Assembly: GCA_014284505.1 (NCBI GenBank)
Contig: JAAFYY010000001.1
Location: 186,001 to 250,000, forward strand
DNA: 64,000 nucleotides
Direction: 5' to 3'
From: Streptacidiphilus sp. 4-A2
GTDB lineage: Bacteria; Actinomycetota; Actinomycetes; Streptomycetales; Streptomycetaceae
Below, piece after piece: positions 28,565-39,191 of this stretch. Position numbers and translations under genes: made by a program. Positions within the stretch are counted from its first letter, which is position 1. Each line of letters begins with the position of its first letter. The notes below the pieces were generated by a model. It ran no database searches. It worked only from the letters and a program-made list of their open reading frames with translations, and was not told where the DNA came from.

Positions 28565-30616
28565 GGACGGCGACCGCCTGGCTGCGGACGCTGTTCGCCG
28601 CCTCCCTGATCGTCGGCGTCTACGGTCTCGCGTGCGTCGCGGTGGTGGGCGAGCTGGTGCTGGTGTTCGGCCCGCTGACCATCCCGACGGCCGACCGGTC
28701 CCAGAGCATGGACACCGCGATCAGCAGCAGTGTGTTCACCTTCCCCGTCGTGGCCATACTGGTCCTGGGCGCCCTGGCCCTCAGCCGGGCGACCGGCTCC
28801 CCCGAGGACTCCGTCCAGCTCTCCCCCGAGCAGGCGCCGGAGCTGTGGGACATGGTGAACGGCCTCGCCGCCCAGGTCGGCACCCGCCCGCCGAGCGAAC
28901 TGCGGCTGGTGTCCGCGGCGAACGCGGGGTCAGCGAGGACACCAGGATGCTGGGCCTTCTCGTGGGGACGCGACGGATGTACATCGGCGTCCCGCTCCTG
29001 CTCGGGCTGAACAACGGCGAGCTGCGCGCGGTGCTCTGCCACGAGCTCGGCCACTACGCCGGCCGGCACACCCGGATGGGCGCCCTGACCTACCGCGGCG
29101 CCGTCGCCCTGGAGCTGGTCGTCGACCGCCTGCGCCTGACGGCAGCGGGATCACGCAACGGCTTCGCCACACTGCTGCTCCTGTTCATCACCGGCTACGC
29201 CAGGCTGTACCGGCGCATCTCGTTCGCGGTCAGGCGAAGGCAGGAGATCGAGGCGGACGCCGACGCGGCGGCGGTCGTCGGCAAGCAGTTCACCATCGCC
29301 GCGCTGAGACGCGTCCACGAGCTGACCGTGGCGTGGAATCACTTCCTGGCCGACTACCTGGTGCCCGTCCAGCGGAAGGGATTCGTTCCGGTGGATCTCT
29401 TCCTGGTCTTCGACGACCTGCTCCGCGACCCGTGGTACCGGGACCTGCTCGCCGCGGTTCAGGGCCCCGATCCCACCCGGAGGGCCGCGCGGTGGGACAC
29501 CCACCCGCCACTCGCCGAACGTCTGAGGATGCTGGACGCCCTTGAGGACCGCCCCGTGCCCACGGCAGAGCGCGACCTGGCACCCGCCATCGACCTGCTC
29601 GCCGGAGAGCGGACGCTCCTGCCCTCCGTCCAGGAGACACTCTTCCGCGATGCCGGACAGCAGCCGGAAACTCTCCCGTGGCAGGAATGGGCCGACCTGG
29701 CCGCCGCGGTCACGGCCACGGCACCGGCCCTGGTGCTCCTGCGCGCGGCCGGCCGGATCGGCGGCACAACGCAGCCCACCCTGAACACAGTGCTGGAACT
29801 GCTGGAGCACGGATCCGGCAGCCTGCTCGCGAAGACGCTCGCGGAGGGCGCACAGCCGGGGCAGGAGGCCCCTCAGTTGCTGCGCACCGCGCTCTTCGCC
29901 CTGGTGGGTCAGGCACTGGTGGCAGACGGCGATGCGCGGTGGAGACTGTCCTGGACCGGGCCGGGCGTCCTGGTGGCCGAGGAGTCGCGACTGCTGCGCG
30001 TTCACGACCTGGTCGACGCTGCGGTAAGCACTCCGGTGCAGCTCCGCCCGGTGTATCTGGAGCTGACGCTGCTCGGCGTCCGCCCCGATGCACCCGTGGC
30101 CATGCCCGGCAGGCCCGACCGCGCGTCTGACGACACCCTGCCGACCGGAGCACGGCGCAGCACAACCATCGCGCCGGCGAAGCGGGACGAGCGGCAGGCC
30201 CGCGAGCTCAAAGCCGTGCTGGCGGCAACCCTGGTCTTCTACGCGGCCATCGGCTTCGTAGCCGGGGTGCTGACACCCACTCTCAACCCGGACCCGGTAC
30301 TCGCAGGACGCCTGCCCAAGGTCACCCCGGGGGTTCCGCTGCCCGCCGTCGTCCCGTCACCCTGGGGGCGGCTGCCCGCTCTCCCCCTGCCTTCCTTCTC
30401 CCTGCACTACAACCCTCCCCTCTCGTTGCCTTCTGTCCTGGGCTTCTCCACGGTCACCGTGGGCCCGGGGACACGCTGAGCCTTCTCGCCTGCCGTTACG
30501 GGACCAATGTGAGCGCCCTGCAAACCCTGAACAGCCTCGGGACGTCCACCACCATCCGGGCCGGATGGAAGCTGCTGGTGCCCAACGACGCACCCGTCAG
30601 CAGGGGTTGCAGGTGA
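28561..30616 (+). CDS. Membrane-bound M48-family metalloprotease with C-terminal LysM domain
   Basis: Two N-terminal membrane helices (LFAASLIVGVYGLACVAVVG; VFTFPVVAILVLGALAL) precede the zinc site HELGH (about residues 161-165) and the third-ligand motif EIEADADAAA (about 229-237). A hydrophobic segment FATLLLLFITGY lies between them. A long soluble region follows, then another helix (VLAATLVFYAAIGFVAGVL), a proline-rich stretch and, after a lost G near 30468, a LysM domain (VGPGDTLSLLACRYGTNVSA, LQTLN, LLVPNDAP). Another lost G lies near 28925; adding both gives 686 codons. M48 proteases degrade membrane proteins; LysM binds peptidoglycan. The gene is coupled to the upstream sigma gene by ATGA overlap. 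Confidence 0.88.
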
Positions 30617-30624
30617 GAGCGGTC

Positions 30625-31260
30625 TCAGGCGGTCGCGATCGTCGGGGCCGGCGTCAGCGGGTCGCCGTTGAGCTCCGTTTCTCCCTTGAACGACCACCAC
30701 AGCTCCCGCCGCGTCGTCAGGTACGGCGCCCAGAAGCCGACCTCACCGCCGAACTCAAGAACGTCCGCGACCTCGTTCAGATAGGCGGCCAGGTTCGGCC
30801 ATCCGTCCGCAAAGGAACCCGTGTCGTCGTGTGCCGTGCTGCCGACCCGCCCTTGTTGCGGGCCGGCGCGCATGTCGATGACCTGGGCGTCGCCGTCGCT
30901 CTGCGCCCAGGGGATCCACTGGCGATGCCACCAGGGTTCGGCTCCCGCTGCCTTCGGCTCGCACAGATCGGGGTCGTCGCCGGCGATCTCCACGCACATC
31001 CGCCAGTGGGCCACGATCTCCGCGACAGGCAGCGGGGGCTGCTGCGGAAAGATGTTTGCCCAGGCTGTGAGCCCGTCGTGGCAGGCCAGCGACTCCACCA
31101 GGTCCGGCGGGAACCGCACACCCAGCTCGGCCTCGGCCGACTCGATCGCGGCCGGGTCGGCAGGCGGGGCCAGCAGCGCATGGGACGCGGGCGCATGCGC
31201 GTGAAGCCAGGCATCAATCCGCGCCCAGGATGCCTGAACTGTTGATTCCGTAACGGACAT
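30625..31260 (-). CDS. SMI1/KNR4 (SUKH) family protein
   Basis: An intact protein of 211 residues. SMI1/KNR4 hallmarks: PADPAAIESAEAELGVRFPPDLVESLACHDGL at about residues 33-64 (the AIxxxExxLGxxLPxxxxxxxxxHDG pattern), PWAQSDGDAQVIDM and TGSFADGWPNLAAYLNEVADVLE. In yeast this family regulates cell-wall synthesis; in bacteria many members are immunity proteins of polymorphic toxins. No toxin gene is adjacent, so the role here is open. It is convergent with the M48-LysM gene, only eight bases apart. Confidence 0.88.
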   Translation of the reverse strand: MSVTESTVQASWARIDAWLHAHAPASHALLAPPADPAAIESAEAELGVRFPPDLVESLACHDGLTAWANIFPQQPPLPVAEIVAHWRMCVEIAGDDPDLCEPKAAGAEPWWHRQWIPWAQSDGDAQVIDMRAGPQQGRVGSTAHDDTGSFADGWPNLAAYLNEVADVLEFGGEVGFWAPYLTTRRELWWSFKGETELNGDPLTPAPTIATA

Positions 31261-31403
31261 GACGTCGATTCTGGCGCACACCACTGACAGGGAGAGCGAC
31301 CTCCCGGGCTCGGCGGAGCAAACCCGCGGCCGGCGCCAGGTGGCCAGGCCGGCCACCGGCCCCGGACGCGGGTGTCCGGGGCCGGGACGGGCGTCCGGTC
31401 AGG

Positions 31404-34400
31404 TCACGGGCTCCTGCGGACCGGCGGTGCGGTCTGCAGGGCCGGCTGCTGGTCACCGCCGAGGAGTTCGAACGCCTTCCACATGTCGGCGTAGGTCCCG
31501 CCCTGGGCCAGGAGCTCGTCATGGCTGCCGACCTGCTGGACGCGTCCCTCGCCGAGCACCGCGATCCGGTCGGCCGTACGCGCGGTGTGCAGCCGGTGGG
31601 CGATCACGATGGTGGTGCGTCCGTGTGCCACGCGCTGCATGGCCTCGGCCACCCGGGCCTCGGTGGCGAGGTCGAGGTTGGAGGTGGCCTCGTCCAGCAG
31701 CAGGATCACCGGGTCCACCAACTCGGCCCGGGCCAGCGCGATGAGCTGGCGCTGTCCGGCCGACAGCGAGCGGCCCCGCTCGGACACCTCGTGGTGGTAG
31801 CCACCGGGCAGTGCCGCGATGAAGTCGTGCGCCCCCACAGCCCGGGCCGCGGCCTCGACCTGGGCGTCGGTGGCAGCCGGACGGCCGTAGGCAATGTTGT
31901 CACGCAGCGTGCCGGTGAACAGGAAGGCCTCCTGGGGCACATAGCCGAGCTGGGCGCGGAAGGCGGGGGTGTCCAGTGAGCGCAGGTCGTGGCCGTCCAC
32001 CTGCACACTGCCGCTGTCCGGGTCGTAGAACCGGGCCAGAAGCTTGATCACCGTCGACTTGCCGGCACCGGTCTGCCCGACCAGGGCGACGGTCTCGCCT
32101 GCCGCGACGGACAGCTCGACACCGCGCAGCGCCTCGGGCGGCTTGACGGAGCGGACAGCCGAACCCGGCAGCGCCCGCGCATCGGCCGGCCCCCGGCGGT
32201 CGTGCCGCTGGTCGGCGGCCCTGGGGTCGACGGGGTAGGAGAACCGCACGTCGCGCAGCGTCACCGCGCCGAGCAGGCGCCCCGGGTCCAGTGGCCGGGC
32301 GGCCGGCGGTGTCCGCGAGTCCAGCTGCATCAGCTCGGCGATCCGGCCCACCGAGATACGGGTCTGCTGCCAGGAGTCGAACACCTGGGAGAGCTGCTGG
32401 ATGGGCGAGAAGAACAGGTCGATGTAGAGGATGAACGCGATCAGCGCGCCCGTGCTCAGGTGGCCGGACGCGACCATCCCCGCGCCGACGCCGAGCACGA
32501 TCGCATCCGCGACGGCCGACAGGAACTGCACGAAGGGGAAATAGGTGGCCGCCAGGCGCTGCGCGCGGACCCGGGTGTGCAGGTAGTCACTGCCCAGACG
32601 GCGGAATCGCTGCTCGGTCAGTTCCTGGTGCACGAAGGCCTGCGATTCGCGGACGCCGGACAGGCTCTCCTGGAAGTCCGCGTTGACGGCCGCGACCCGG
32701 TCCCGGGCCAGGTTGTACAGGCGGGCGGAGCGGCGCCGGAAGACGACGGTGGCGGCCGCCAGCGGCACGACGATGCTCAACGTGCACAGCCCGAGCTCAA
32801 GGTTGAACGCGACCAGGGCGATTCCGACACCGGCGAAGGTCACGAACGACACGAGCGCGGAGAGCAGACCGTTCTCGACCAGGGACTCGAACTGATCGAC
32901 ATCGGTGGTCATCCGGGTCATCACCCGGCCGGCCATCTCCCGCTCGTAGTAGTCCAGTGACAGCCGCTGCAACTGCGCGAAGATGCGGATCCGCAGCGAC
33001 AGCATCACCCGCTGCGCCGTACGTCCGGTGACAAAGGACTCGCCGATCCCGTCGACCAGGTCGGCCAGGGTGACCACCAGGAACAGTGCCGAGGCGGTGA
33101 ACAGCACACTCGTCGAGCCGACCGAGACGCCCTGGTCGATACCGGTCTTCACCAGCACCGGGCCGATCAGGGAGGCCAGCGCGTCCAGGACGACCAGCAG
33201 CAGACCGAGCAGCAGCGGGCGGCGGAAGTCGCGCAGCAGGCGTGCCAGGGTGAACCCGGGCATCGCGGCGGACTCCGCCGACAGGTCGACCTCGGCCACG
33301 TCCCGGACCGGCTTCAGCTTCGCCACCCGGGCCAGCAGTTCCGGCGTAGGCGCCAGGCTGCGCCGCCAGCCGCCTCCGCTGCTGCGGCCCAGGCCTGCCC
33401 CCAGAGTGGGCGCCCCGATGGTACGGGCGGAGTACCGTCGCGCGACTGCGGCTCCGTTGCCCGCGCCTGCCCAGGCCGAGGCGGTCGTGGCGTCGGCAGC
33501 CGCTGCCAGCGCCTCGATCCGGTCGCCGGCCTGCTCGTCGGCGTCCTCCTCGACCCCGGTCAGCAACGCCCGGTACACCGCGCTGCTCTCGACCAGGTCC
33601 TCGTGACTGCCCTGCGCCACCACCCGGCCGCCGTCCATGACCACGACCCGGTCGGCCAGGTGCAGCGTCGAGCGGCGGTGCGCCACAAGCAGGGTGGTGC
33701 GCCCGGCCATGACGCTGCGCAGCGAGGCGTTGATGGCCTCCTCGGTGGTGGCATCCACAGCGCTGGTGGCGTCGTCGAGGATGAGGATCCGCGGGTCGCT
33801 CAGCACAGCACGGGCCAGCGCGATCCGCTGGCGCTGGCCACCGGACAGGGTCAGCCCCCGCTCCCCACCATGGTCTCGTAGCCGTCGGGCAGGGCGTCGA
33901 CGAAGCCGTCGGCGTGGGCGACCCGCGCCGCCGCCCGGACCTGCTCGTCGGTGGCCTCCGGGTACCCGTAGCGGATGTTGGCGGCCACGGTGTCGGAGAA
34001 CAGGAAGCTCTCCTCGAAGACCATCCCCGACCTGTGAGCGCAGCGAATCCAGGGCCACATCCCTGACGTCATGGCCGTCGACCCGCACCACTCCGGCGGT
34101 GGGATCGTAGAAGCGGGAGACCAGCATCGTCGCCGTGGTCTTCCCGCTGCCGCTGGCCCCCACGACGGCCACCCGCTCACCGGCGGCGATGTGCAGGTCA
34201 AAGCCGCTCAGGACCTCCGTGCCACCGCCTGCCCTGCTGACGTCCGCCCCGGCGCCGTAGCCGAAGCGGACGTCCGCGAACTCGATCTCGCCCCGGAGCT
34301 GCCCCAGCTGGACGGCGTCGGCGGCATCGGCGATGGCGGCGGCGGCCGGTCCAGCAGCTGGAAGATCCGGTCGACACCGGCCCGCGCCTGCTGCGCGACC

Positions 34401-35298
34401 ACCAGGAGCCCGGCCATCTGCCTTGCCGGGGCCAGCAGTTGCGCGACATACGTGGAGAACGCGAGAAACGTGCCCAGGCTCAGGTCATGGCGTATCGCCA
34501 GCCACCCGCCCAGGGCCAGCACGGCCACCTGCCCGAACGAAGGTATCGCCTGGAGCAGCGGCTGGTACCGCGCCTGGAGGCGTACCGCGCGCAGCTGCGC
34601 CCCGTACAGGACCCCGCTCGCGTCAGCCACCCGCTCCAGCTCCCGCTGCTCCTGGCCGAACGCCTTGACCACACGTACCCCGTTGACGTCCTCGTCGACG
34701 ATCTGCACGATGTCGCCCTCGCGCTGCTGCGCGTCCCAGGTGGCCGGGAACACCAGCCACCTCATGCGATAGGCCACCGCGAACAGCGCGGGCACCATGA
34801 CCAGGCTGACGACCGCCAGCAGCGGCGAGAGACAGACCATGACCCCCAGCGAGAGAACCATCGACAGCACGTTGCCGCTTACGTTCGGCAGGTAGTTCAG
34901 CAGCCCCTGCACGAGGGTGGAGTCGGAGTTGGCGCGTGCCACCAGCTGCCCGGTCGGCATCTGGTCCAGGCCGGCGAAGTCCATCCGCTGCAGCTTCGAG
35001 TGCATGGCGTTGCGCAGATCCAACTGCACGGCCAACGCCACCGGCTGCCGCGCAGACGCCGCAGATAGGCAAACCCGAAACCGGCCCCGGCCAGCACCAG
35101 CAGCGCCACCAGCCACGGCCACAGCGCGCTGGTGCCCCGCACGATCACGCCGTCGACGATCTGGCGCTCCAGCAACGGCACCACCACCTGGCAGCCACTG
35201 CCCAGTACCGCCGCGCCCAGGGCCACCGCCACATCACGCCGATGCCCCAGGACGAATCCGCTCAGCCGCCGGACCCAGCCGGCTTCGGGCGCGCTCAC
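31404..35298 (-). CDS. Fused ABC exporter (TMD-NBD-TMD-NBD), several frameshifts
   Basis: GTG 35298 overlaps the stop of the MarR gene (GTGA), so the two form an operon. About 1,300 residues contain two exporter halves joined by a linker near 33300-33500. NBD1 has GASGSGKTT, LSGGQRQ and Walker B ILILDDATSAVD. NBD2 has GQTGAGKST, LSAGQRQ and ILLLDEATSNLD. Thus NBD1 has Asp in place of the catalytic Glu, and NBD2 has a modified signature, as in asymmetric heterodimeric exporters where one ATP site is degenerate. Frame changes near 35055, 34345, 34030 and 33865 look like sequence errors. It probably exports a drug or other amphipathic compound sensed by the MarR protein. Confidence 0.88.
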
Positions 35299-35765
35299 CG
35301 GTCCTGCTTTCCGTGCGCCGCCCGGCGCTGCGCCTCCAGCGCGTCGCCGAGCCACGCCAGCGACTCCATCACCTGTGCACCGTCCGGCGTGCGCGCACAC
35401 AACTCGGTGATGCGCGCGATCATCTCCGCCTCGACCTCGTCGAGCATGTGCTGTCCCTGCTCGGTCAGCGAGAGCGCGACCCCGCGCTGGTCCTCCGCCA
35501 CTCCGGCACGCAGCAGCAGCCCGCGCTTGCAGAGCGCGTCCACCGCGGCGCTGATCGTCGGCTTACCCAGCGCCAGCCGCTCGGCCAGCCGGGACGCCCG
35601 CTGGTCGCCGGAGGCGACCGCCGACAGCACCCGGTAGTGGGCCAGGCTCAGATCCGCGCTCGCGCGTTCGACCACCCGGGAGACGCGGGCCAACGCCCGT
35701 ACCGCTCGCACACTGCGCTGACGCTCGTCGGCCGAAGGCTCCTTCGGGCACGCGGATTCATTCAT
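35295..35765 (-). CDS. MarR-family transcriptional regulator
   Basis: An intact 156-residue protein. The winged-helix core reads ADLSLAHYRVLSAVASGDQRASRLAERLALGKPTISAAVDALCKRGLLLR (about residues 37-86), followed by the wing VAEDQRGVALSLTEQG and a C-terminal dimerisation helix. The gene precedes and overlaps the ABC exporter gene, and a perfect operator-like palindrome lies 20 bases upstream of its ATG. It is therefore probably an autorepressor of the exporter operon that releases DNA when a toxic ligand binds. Confidence 0.93.
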   Translation of the reverse strand: MNESACPKEPSADERQRSVRAVRALARVSRVVERASADLSLAHYRVLSAVASGDQRASRLAERLALGKPTISAAVDALCKRGLLLRAGVAEDQRGVALSLTEQGQHMLDEVEAEMIARITELCARTPDGAQVMESLAWLGDALEAQRRAAHGKQDR

Positions 35766-35785
35766 GTCCCGAACCTATCAAAATC

Positions 35786-35804
35786 TAGTTCGACCGTCGA
35801 ACTA
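35786..35804. promoter_or_regulatory. MarR operator (perfect palindrome)
   Basis: TAGTTCGA-CCG-TCGAACTA is a perfect 8-bp inverted repeat with a 3-base spacer. It is flanked by AAA and TTT and placed 20 bases upstream of the MarR start. Its position suits autoregulation of the marR-exporter operon. Confidence 0.75.
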
Positions 35805-35938
35805 TTTTTACTCTCGGCCACTCATCACCGACGAGGCCGCTGAAGACCGCCGCCGGACGACCGCTGCCGGACGCCCTCGGGCTCAAAGCCGACGGCCCCG
35901 GTGCGTCGACCTGCACGGATACCCGGCCAAGGTCTAGC

Positions 35939-37111
35939 GTGTGGGACGTGACGACACCCTCACCGGCCGATGGGGGCGACGGTGGCACCCGACGGCGTGT
36001 GCTCATCTGGACGGGGGTGGCCGCGACCGCGTGCCTGCTCGGGGTCGGTGGCTGGTTCGGCCGCGCCCGGGTGGCCGATGTGCTGCACGAGCTCGGCGGC
36101 CTGCGCTGGGGCTGGGTCGTGGCGGCGCTCGGTGCCGAATCGGCCTCGATGGGCTCCCTCGCCCGCAGCCACCTCGTACTCCTCCGGGTGATCAACCCGG
36201 ACGTGACAAAGCGCTCGGCCTTCGCGGTGACCTACGCGGGCAACGCCATGTCGGTGAGCCTGCCGCTCGTCGGTTCCGGCGTCGGCACCGCCTTCGAGCT
36301 GCAGCAGTGGCGGCGGCGCGGGGTGGACTCCGCCGCCGTCAGCTGGGTCCTGATCGTGTCCGGAGTCGCCTCAACACTCACCTTCGCCCTGATGACGGCC
36401 GTCGGGGCACTGGTGTCCGGCAACCAGGCCGCGCTGCTCGTCGGGCTCGGCGGCGCCGCCGCCAGCGCACTGCCCGCCCTCGCGGTCCTCCTCGGCGTCC
36501 GGATCCCCCGGGTACGGACCTGGATGGTCACCGCCGTCGCCGCGGTGACCCGGTTCTGCCGCCGCTGGGTGCACCGGCCGAAGAGTGACGTCGCCGCGCA
36601 GTTCGCGGAACTGCTCGACCGGGCCTCCCTCCTCAGAGCCAGGCCCCGGCAGTACCTCGCGGCGTCCTTCCTGGCCCTGCGCAACTGGACGGCCGACTGC
36701 CTGTGCCTGGTCTGCGCAATCAAGGCCTCGGGCGCCCATGTCCCCTGGCACGGGCTGCTGCTCGCCTACTGCGTCGCCGTGACCGCCGCCAGCGCCGCCC
36801 CCACACCAGGGGGCATCGGATTTGTCGAAGTGGCACTGACCGCCGGACTGGTCGCGGCCGGGCTGCCGTCCTCGAAGGCAGTGGTCGCGGTCCTGGTGTA
36901 CCGGCTGATCAGCCTGTTCCTGGTGGTGGCCATCGGATGGCTGGTCGCAGCCAGGATCGGCAGATCCGGCAAGCAGGCGCAGCCGCCGATGCCGGGGCCG
37001 GAGCCGATGCCGGAGCCGGACAAGGGCCCTCATGGCCCTGCGGACGCACAGCGCCGCGACCCCGGCTGGACACCTGCTGCGTCCTGGCTTCACGGGTCCG
37101 GAAACCGCTGA
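35939..37111 (+). CDS. YbhN/lysylphosphatidylglycerol-synthase-TM-like integral membrane protein
   Basis: About 390 residues from GTG 35939 (GTG 35948 is also possible). It has around eight membrane helices. Family features are AVTYAGNAMSVSLPLVGSGVG, the polar FELQQWRRRGVDSAAVSW loop, NWTADCLCLVCAIKASG, and the end motif AAPTPGGIGFVEVALTAGLVAAGL, which is the PxPGGIGxxE signature of the UPF0104/AglD/MprF-TM family. No catalytic aminoacyl-transferase domain is attached, so lysyl-PG synthesis is unlikely; these stand-alone proteins are thought to move lipids. The C-terminal tail has PMPGPEPMPEPD repeats. Confidence 0.87.
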   Translation: MWDVTTPSPADGGDGGTRRRVLIWTGVAATACLLGVGGWFGRARVADVLHELGGLRWGWVVAALGAESASMGSLARSHLVLLRVINPDVTKRSAFAVTYAGNAMSVSLPLVGSGVGTAFELQQWRRRGVDSAAVSWVLIVSGVASTLTFALMTAVGALVSGNQAALLVGLGGAAASALPALAVLLGVRIPRVRTWMVTAVAAVTRFCRRWVHRPKSDVAAQFAELLDRASLLRARPRQYLAASFLALRNWTADCLCLVCAIKASGAHVPWHGLLLAYCVAVTAASAAPTPGGIGFVEVALTAGLVAAGLPSSKAVVAVLVYRLISLFLVVAIGWLVAARIGRSGKQAQPPMPGPEPMPEPDKGPHGPADAQRRDPGWTPAASWLHGSGNR

Positions 37112-37262
37112 ACCCGCCTGCTTCTGAACCGGGCACGGCCCCTGCACCCCGCAGCACCACCGGTTCCGTGGGCCCACCCGGTCGGCGCTTCGGATCTCCG
37201 AAGAATGGGGCGCTGTCGCCGGAGGACCGCACGCCTCTCGTCGCGGTCCACTGGCCCACGAA

Positions 37263-37289
37263 CCTCACGCCCCTCACGCCCCTCACGCC
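37263..37289. repeat. 9-bp tandem repeat CCTCACGCC (3 copies)
   Basis: Three exact copies lie in the 247-base gap between the convergent YbhN-like and lipoprotein genes. No function is evident, and no terminator hairpin was recognised here. Confidence 0.8.
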
Positions 37290-37358
37290 GCACCCGCGCG
37301 TGCCGCCGTCAGGTACACGGCTCGGGCCAACGGGTCGGGGATCAGTCGCGGACAGCCC

Positions 37359-38311
37359 TCAGCCGACGGGTCGTCCGACCGGCGGCGGGAAGGTGGTGCC
37401 GGCCAGTGACAGCAGTTGAGATGTCACATCCGTGAGGCCACCGAGTTCGACACCCTGGGGGCCGCCGTGGACGCTCAGCTCGGGCCCCCGCAACCACCCG
37501 CCGCCGCATCGACCACCGCCGCCGGGACCGTGGCGTTCCCTGTGTAGAACGACATGCGCAGGCTTGCCCCGGTATCGAAGCAGGACACCGACGCGTCGCC
37601 GGCCATCGGCAGCCCGTTGAGCAGCTTGACCATCCTCGCGATGGCAGCTGCGTCGGTCACCGTCGGCAGCGTGACCGTCCGAAGCGGCCTGGGTCCGGAC
37701 TGACCTCCCGGCGTGGCCACCAGGGCGATCCGGGTCACGGAGTCCGGAACCGTCGCGCCCGCGGGTCGCGCCGGAAGCCACATCACGACGGCATCCGTCC
37801 GAAGCACGGTACGCCCGCCGATCCTGTCGAAGGTGATCTCAAGCGAACGCTGTGCCAGCAGCGTGTCCGGCGGCCGGTCATAGCCCACGGCGCCCTGCTC
37901 CGCCACGGCGCTGCCCAGAGCGTCGGCACCCAGGACGGTCCCCCGGGAACGTGTGCTCGCGTCCAGGCCAGGAGGTTCTTCGGGTTCCCGGGTAGGACCA
38001 CCACTGGGTCTGCACGACCAGGTCCTGGGAGACGGGCTGGCCCGTGCCGGGATACATCAGCGGCTCCGGGAGGGGCTGGGTGCCTGCGACAGTCTCGTCG
38101 CGCCGGGCGGTGGCACGAACGAGGCAAGCAGGGAACCCGCGTCCGCCCGGGCAGCCGCCGCAGGGGACAAGGCCGCGGTGGTGTGTCGGACGGGCGGCGC
38201 GAACGGTGCCGGGCCCACGGTCCGCGTGCCACACCCCGCGAGCACAGCGCACATGGTCGCGGTCGCGGTCGCGGTCACAGGGAGCGCACGACGAAGCCAG
38301 AATCGAGTCAT
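37359..38311 (-). CDS. Putative secreted lipoprotein of unknown function (several frameshifts)
   Basis: The start is ATG 38311. A lipoprotein signal peptide is clear: MTRFWLRRALPVTATATATM then CAVLAGC with the lipobox cysteine at about residue 27. The mature part reads across frames near 38045, 37985, 37905 and 37490: PLMYPGTGQPVSQDLVVQTQ, then PPDTLLAQRSLEITFDRIGG, RTVLRTDAVVMWLPARPAG, TVTDAAAIARMVKLLNGLP and a C-terminus ending TTFPPPVGRPVG at 37359. The order is consistent, so the shifts look like sequence errors. No domain recognised; similar lipoproteins are common in streptomycetes. Confidence 0.65.
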
Positions 38312-38545
38312 GCCGATCTGACGCCCGATCATGTCAACAGGTTCCACCCCGATCCCAGCTGCCGACCAACGACATCCGGCGCCGCAAATGCACCGCCGCT
38401 CTGCCCAACCACGAGCGACCGGTGGGCAGTGCACCGCCACCCCAACCCGCCCGATCGCGTTCACGAAGGCAAGCACGGCGGGGAGGGTGACCAGGTCGGC
38501 GAGGTCACCACCGTGCAGCGGCGCGGAGGATGGGCTCCTGTGTGT

Positions 38546-39106
38546 TCACTGCCCCAGGAGTTCGGCGAAGCGGTCCAGCGCTTGGTCGGTGCGGTGGCGG
38601 TCGGCGGTGGTGGTGAGGTCGAACAGCAGGCCGCGGACAACGGCCATGATCAGGGTGGGTGTGACGGTGTCGTCAGGACCGGTGGCGATGTCGTGGAAGG
38701 TGGCATTGAGAGTGCTGAACCAGTCCGTGATCGCCTCGCCCTGGTCGGGGTAGGCCTCGGGGTGGACCAGGCCCTCGGCGTGCACCTCGAAGAACAGTCG
38801 GACGAACGGAGCACGATCGTCGGCACTCATCCATGCCCAGATGCCACGCAGCCGCTCCTGCACGGAACCCGTCTCGGCTGGAAGGTGTTCGGCCAGGCGG
38901 ACCGCGCCCCGGCGGCGGGCTTCGGCGAGGACCGCCGCGACCAGCTCCTGCTTGCTGCCGAAGTCGTAGAGCAGCATCCGCGGGCTCGTGTCCAGGGCTG
39001 CGGCCAGTGGTCGCAGGCTCAGCCCAGCCAGGCCGTGGGCCAGCACGTAGTCGGTCGCCCGCGCCAGTGTGCGCTCACGGCGGGCGGGGTCTGCCGGTCG
39101 TCCCAT
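38546..39106 (-). CDS. TetR-family transcriptional regulator
   Basis: ATG 39106 has AAGGGAG six bases upstream; the protein has 186 residues. N-terminal HTH: RRERTLARATDYVLAHGLAG then LSLRPLAAALDTSPRMLLYDFGSKQELVAAVL at about residues 10-62. The C-terminal ligand domain includes FVRLFFEVHAEGLVHPEAYPD. It is divergent from the patatin-like gene with 85 bases between them, so it probably represses that gene and itself. Confidence 0.92.
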   Translation of the reverse strand: MGRPADPARRERTLARATDYVLAHGLAGLSLRPLAAALDTSPRMLLYDFGSKQELVAAVLAEARRRGAVRLAEHLPAETGSVQERLRGIWAWMSADDRAPFVRLFFEVHAEGLVHPEAYPDQGEAITDWFSTLNATFHDIATGPDDTVTPTLIMAVVRGLLFDLTTTADRHRTDQALDRFAELLGQ

Positions 39107-39137
39107 GGTGGCTCCCTTCTCGGAAATTCAGCAGCCG

Positions 39138-39169
39138 AACAGCGTCTGTGAATATATGGTACGACTGTT
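39138..39169. promoter_or_regulatory. Candidate operator/promoter between TetR and patatin genes
   Basis: AACAGCGT and ACGACTGTT form an imperfect inverted repeat around an AT-rich core (GAATATATGG) in the short divergent gap. The core could supply the -10 of the plus-strand patatin gene. Confidence 0.35.
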
Positions 39170-39191
39170 TCAACAACGAGGGGAGACCACC

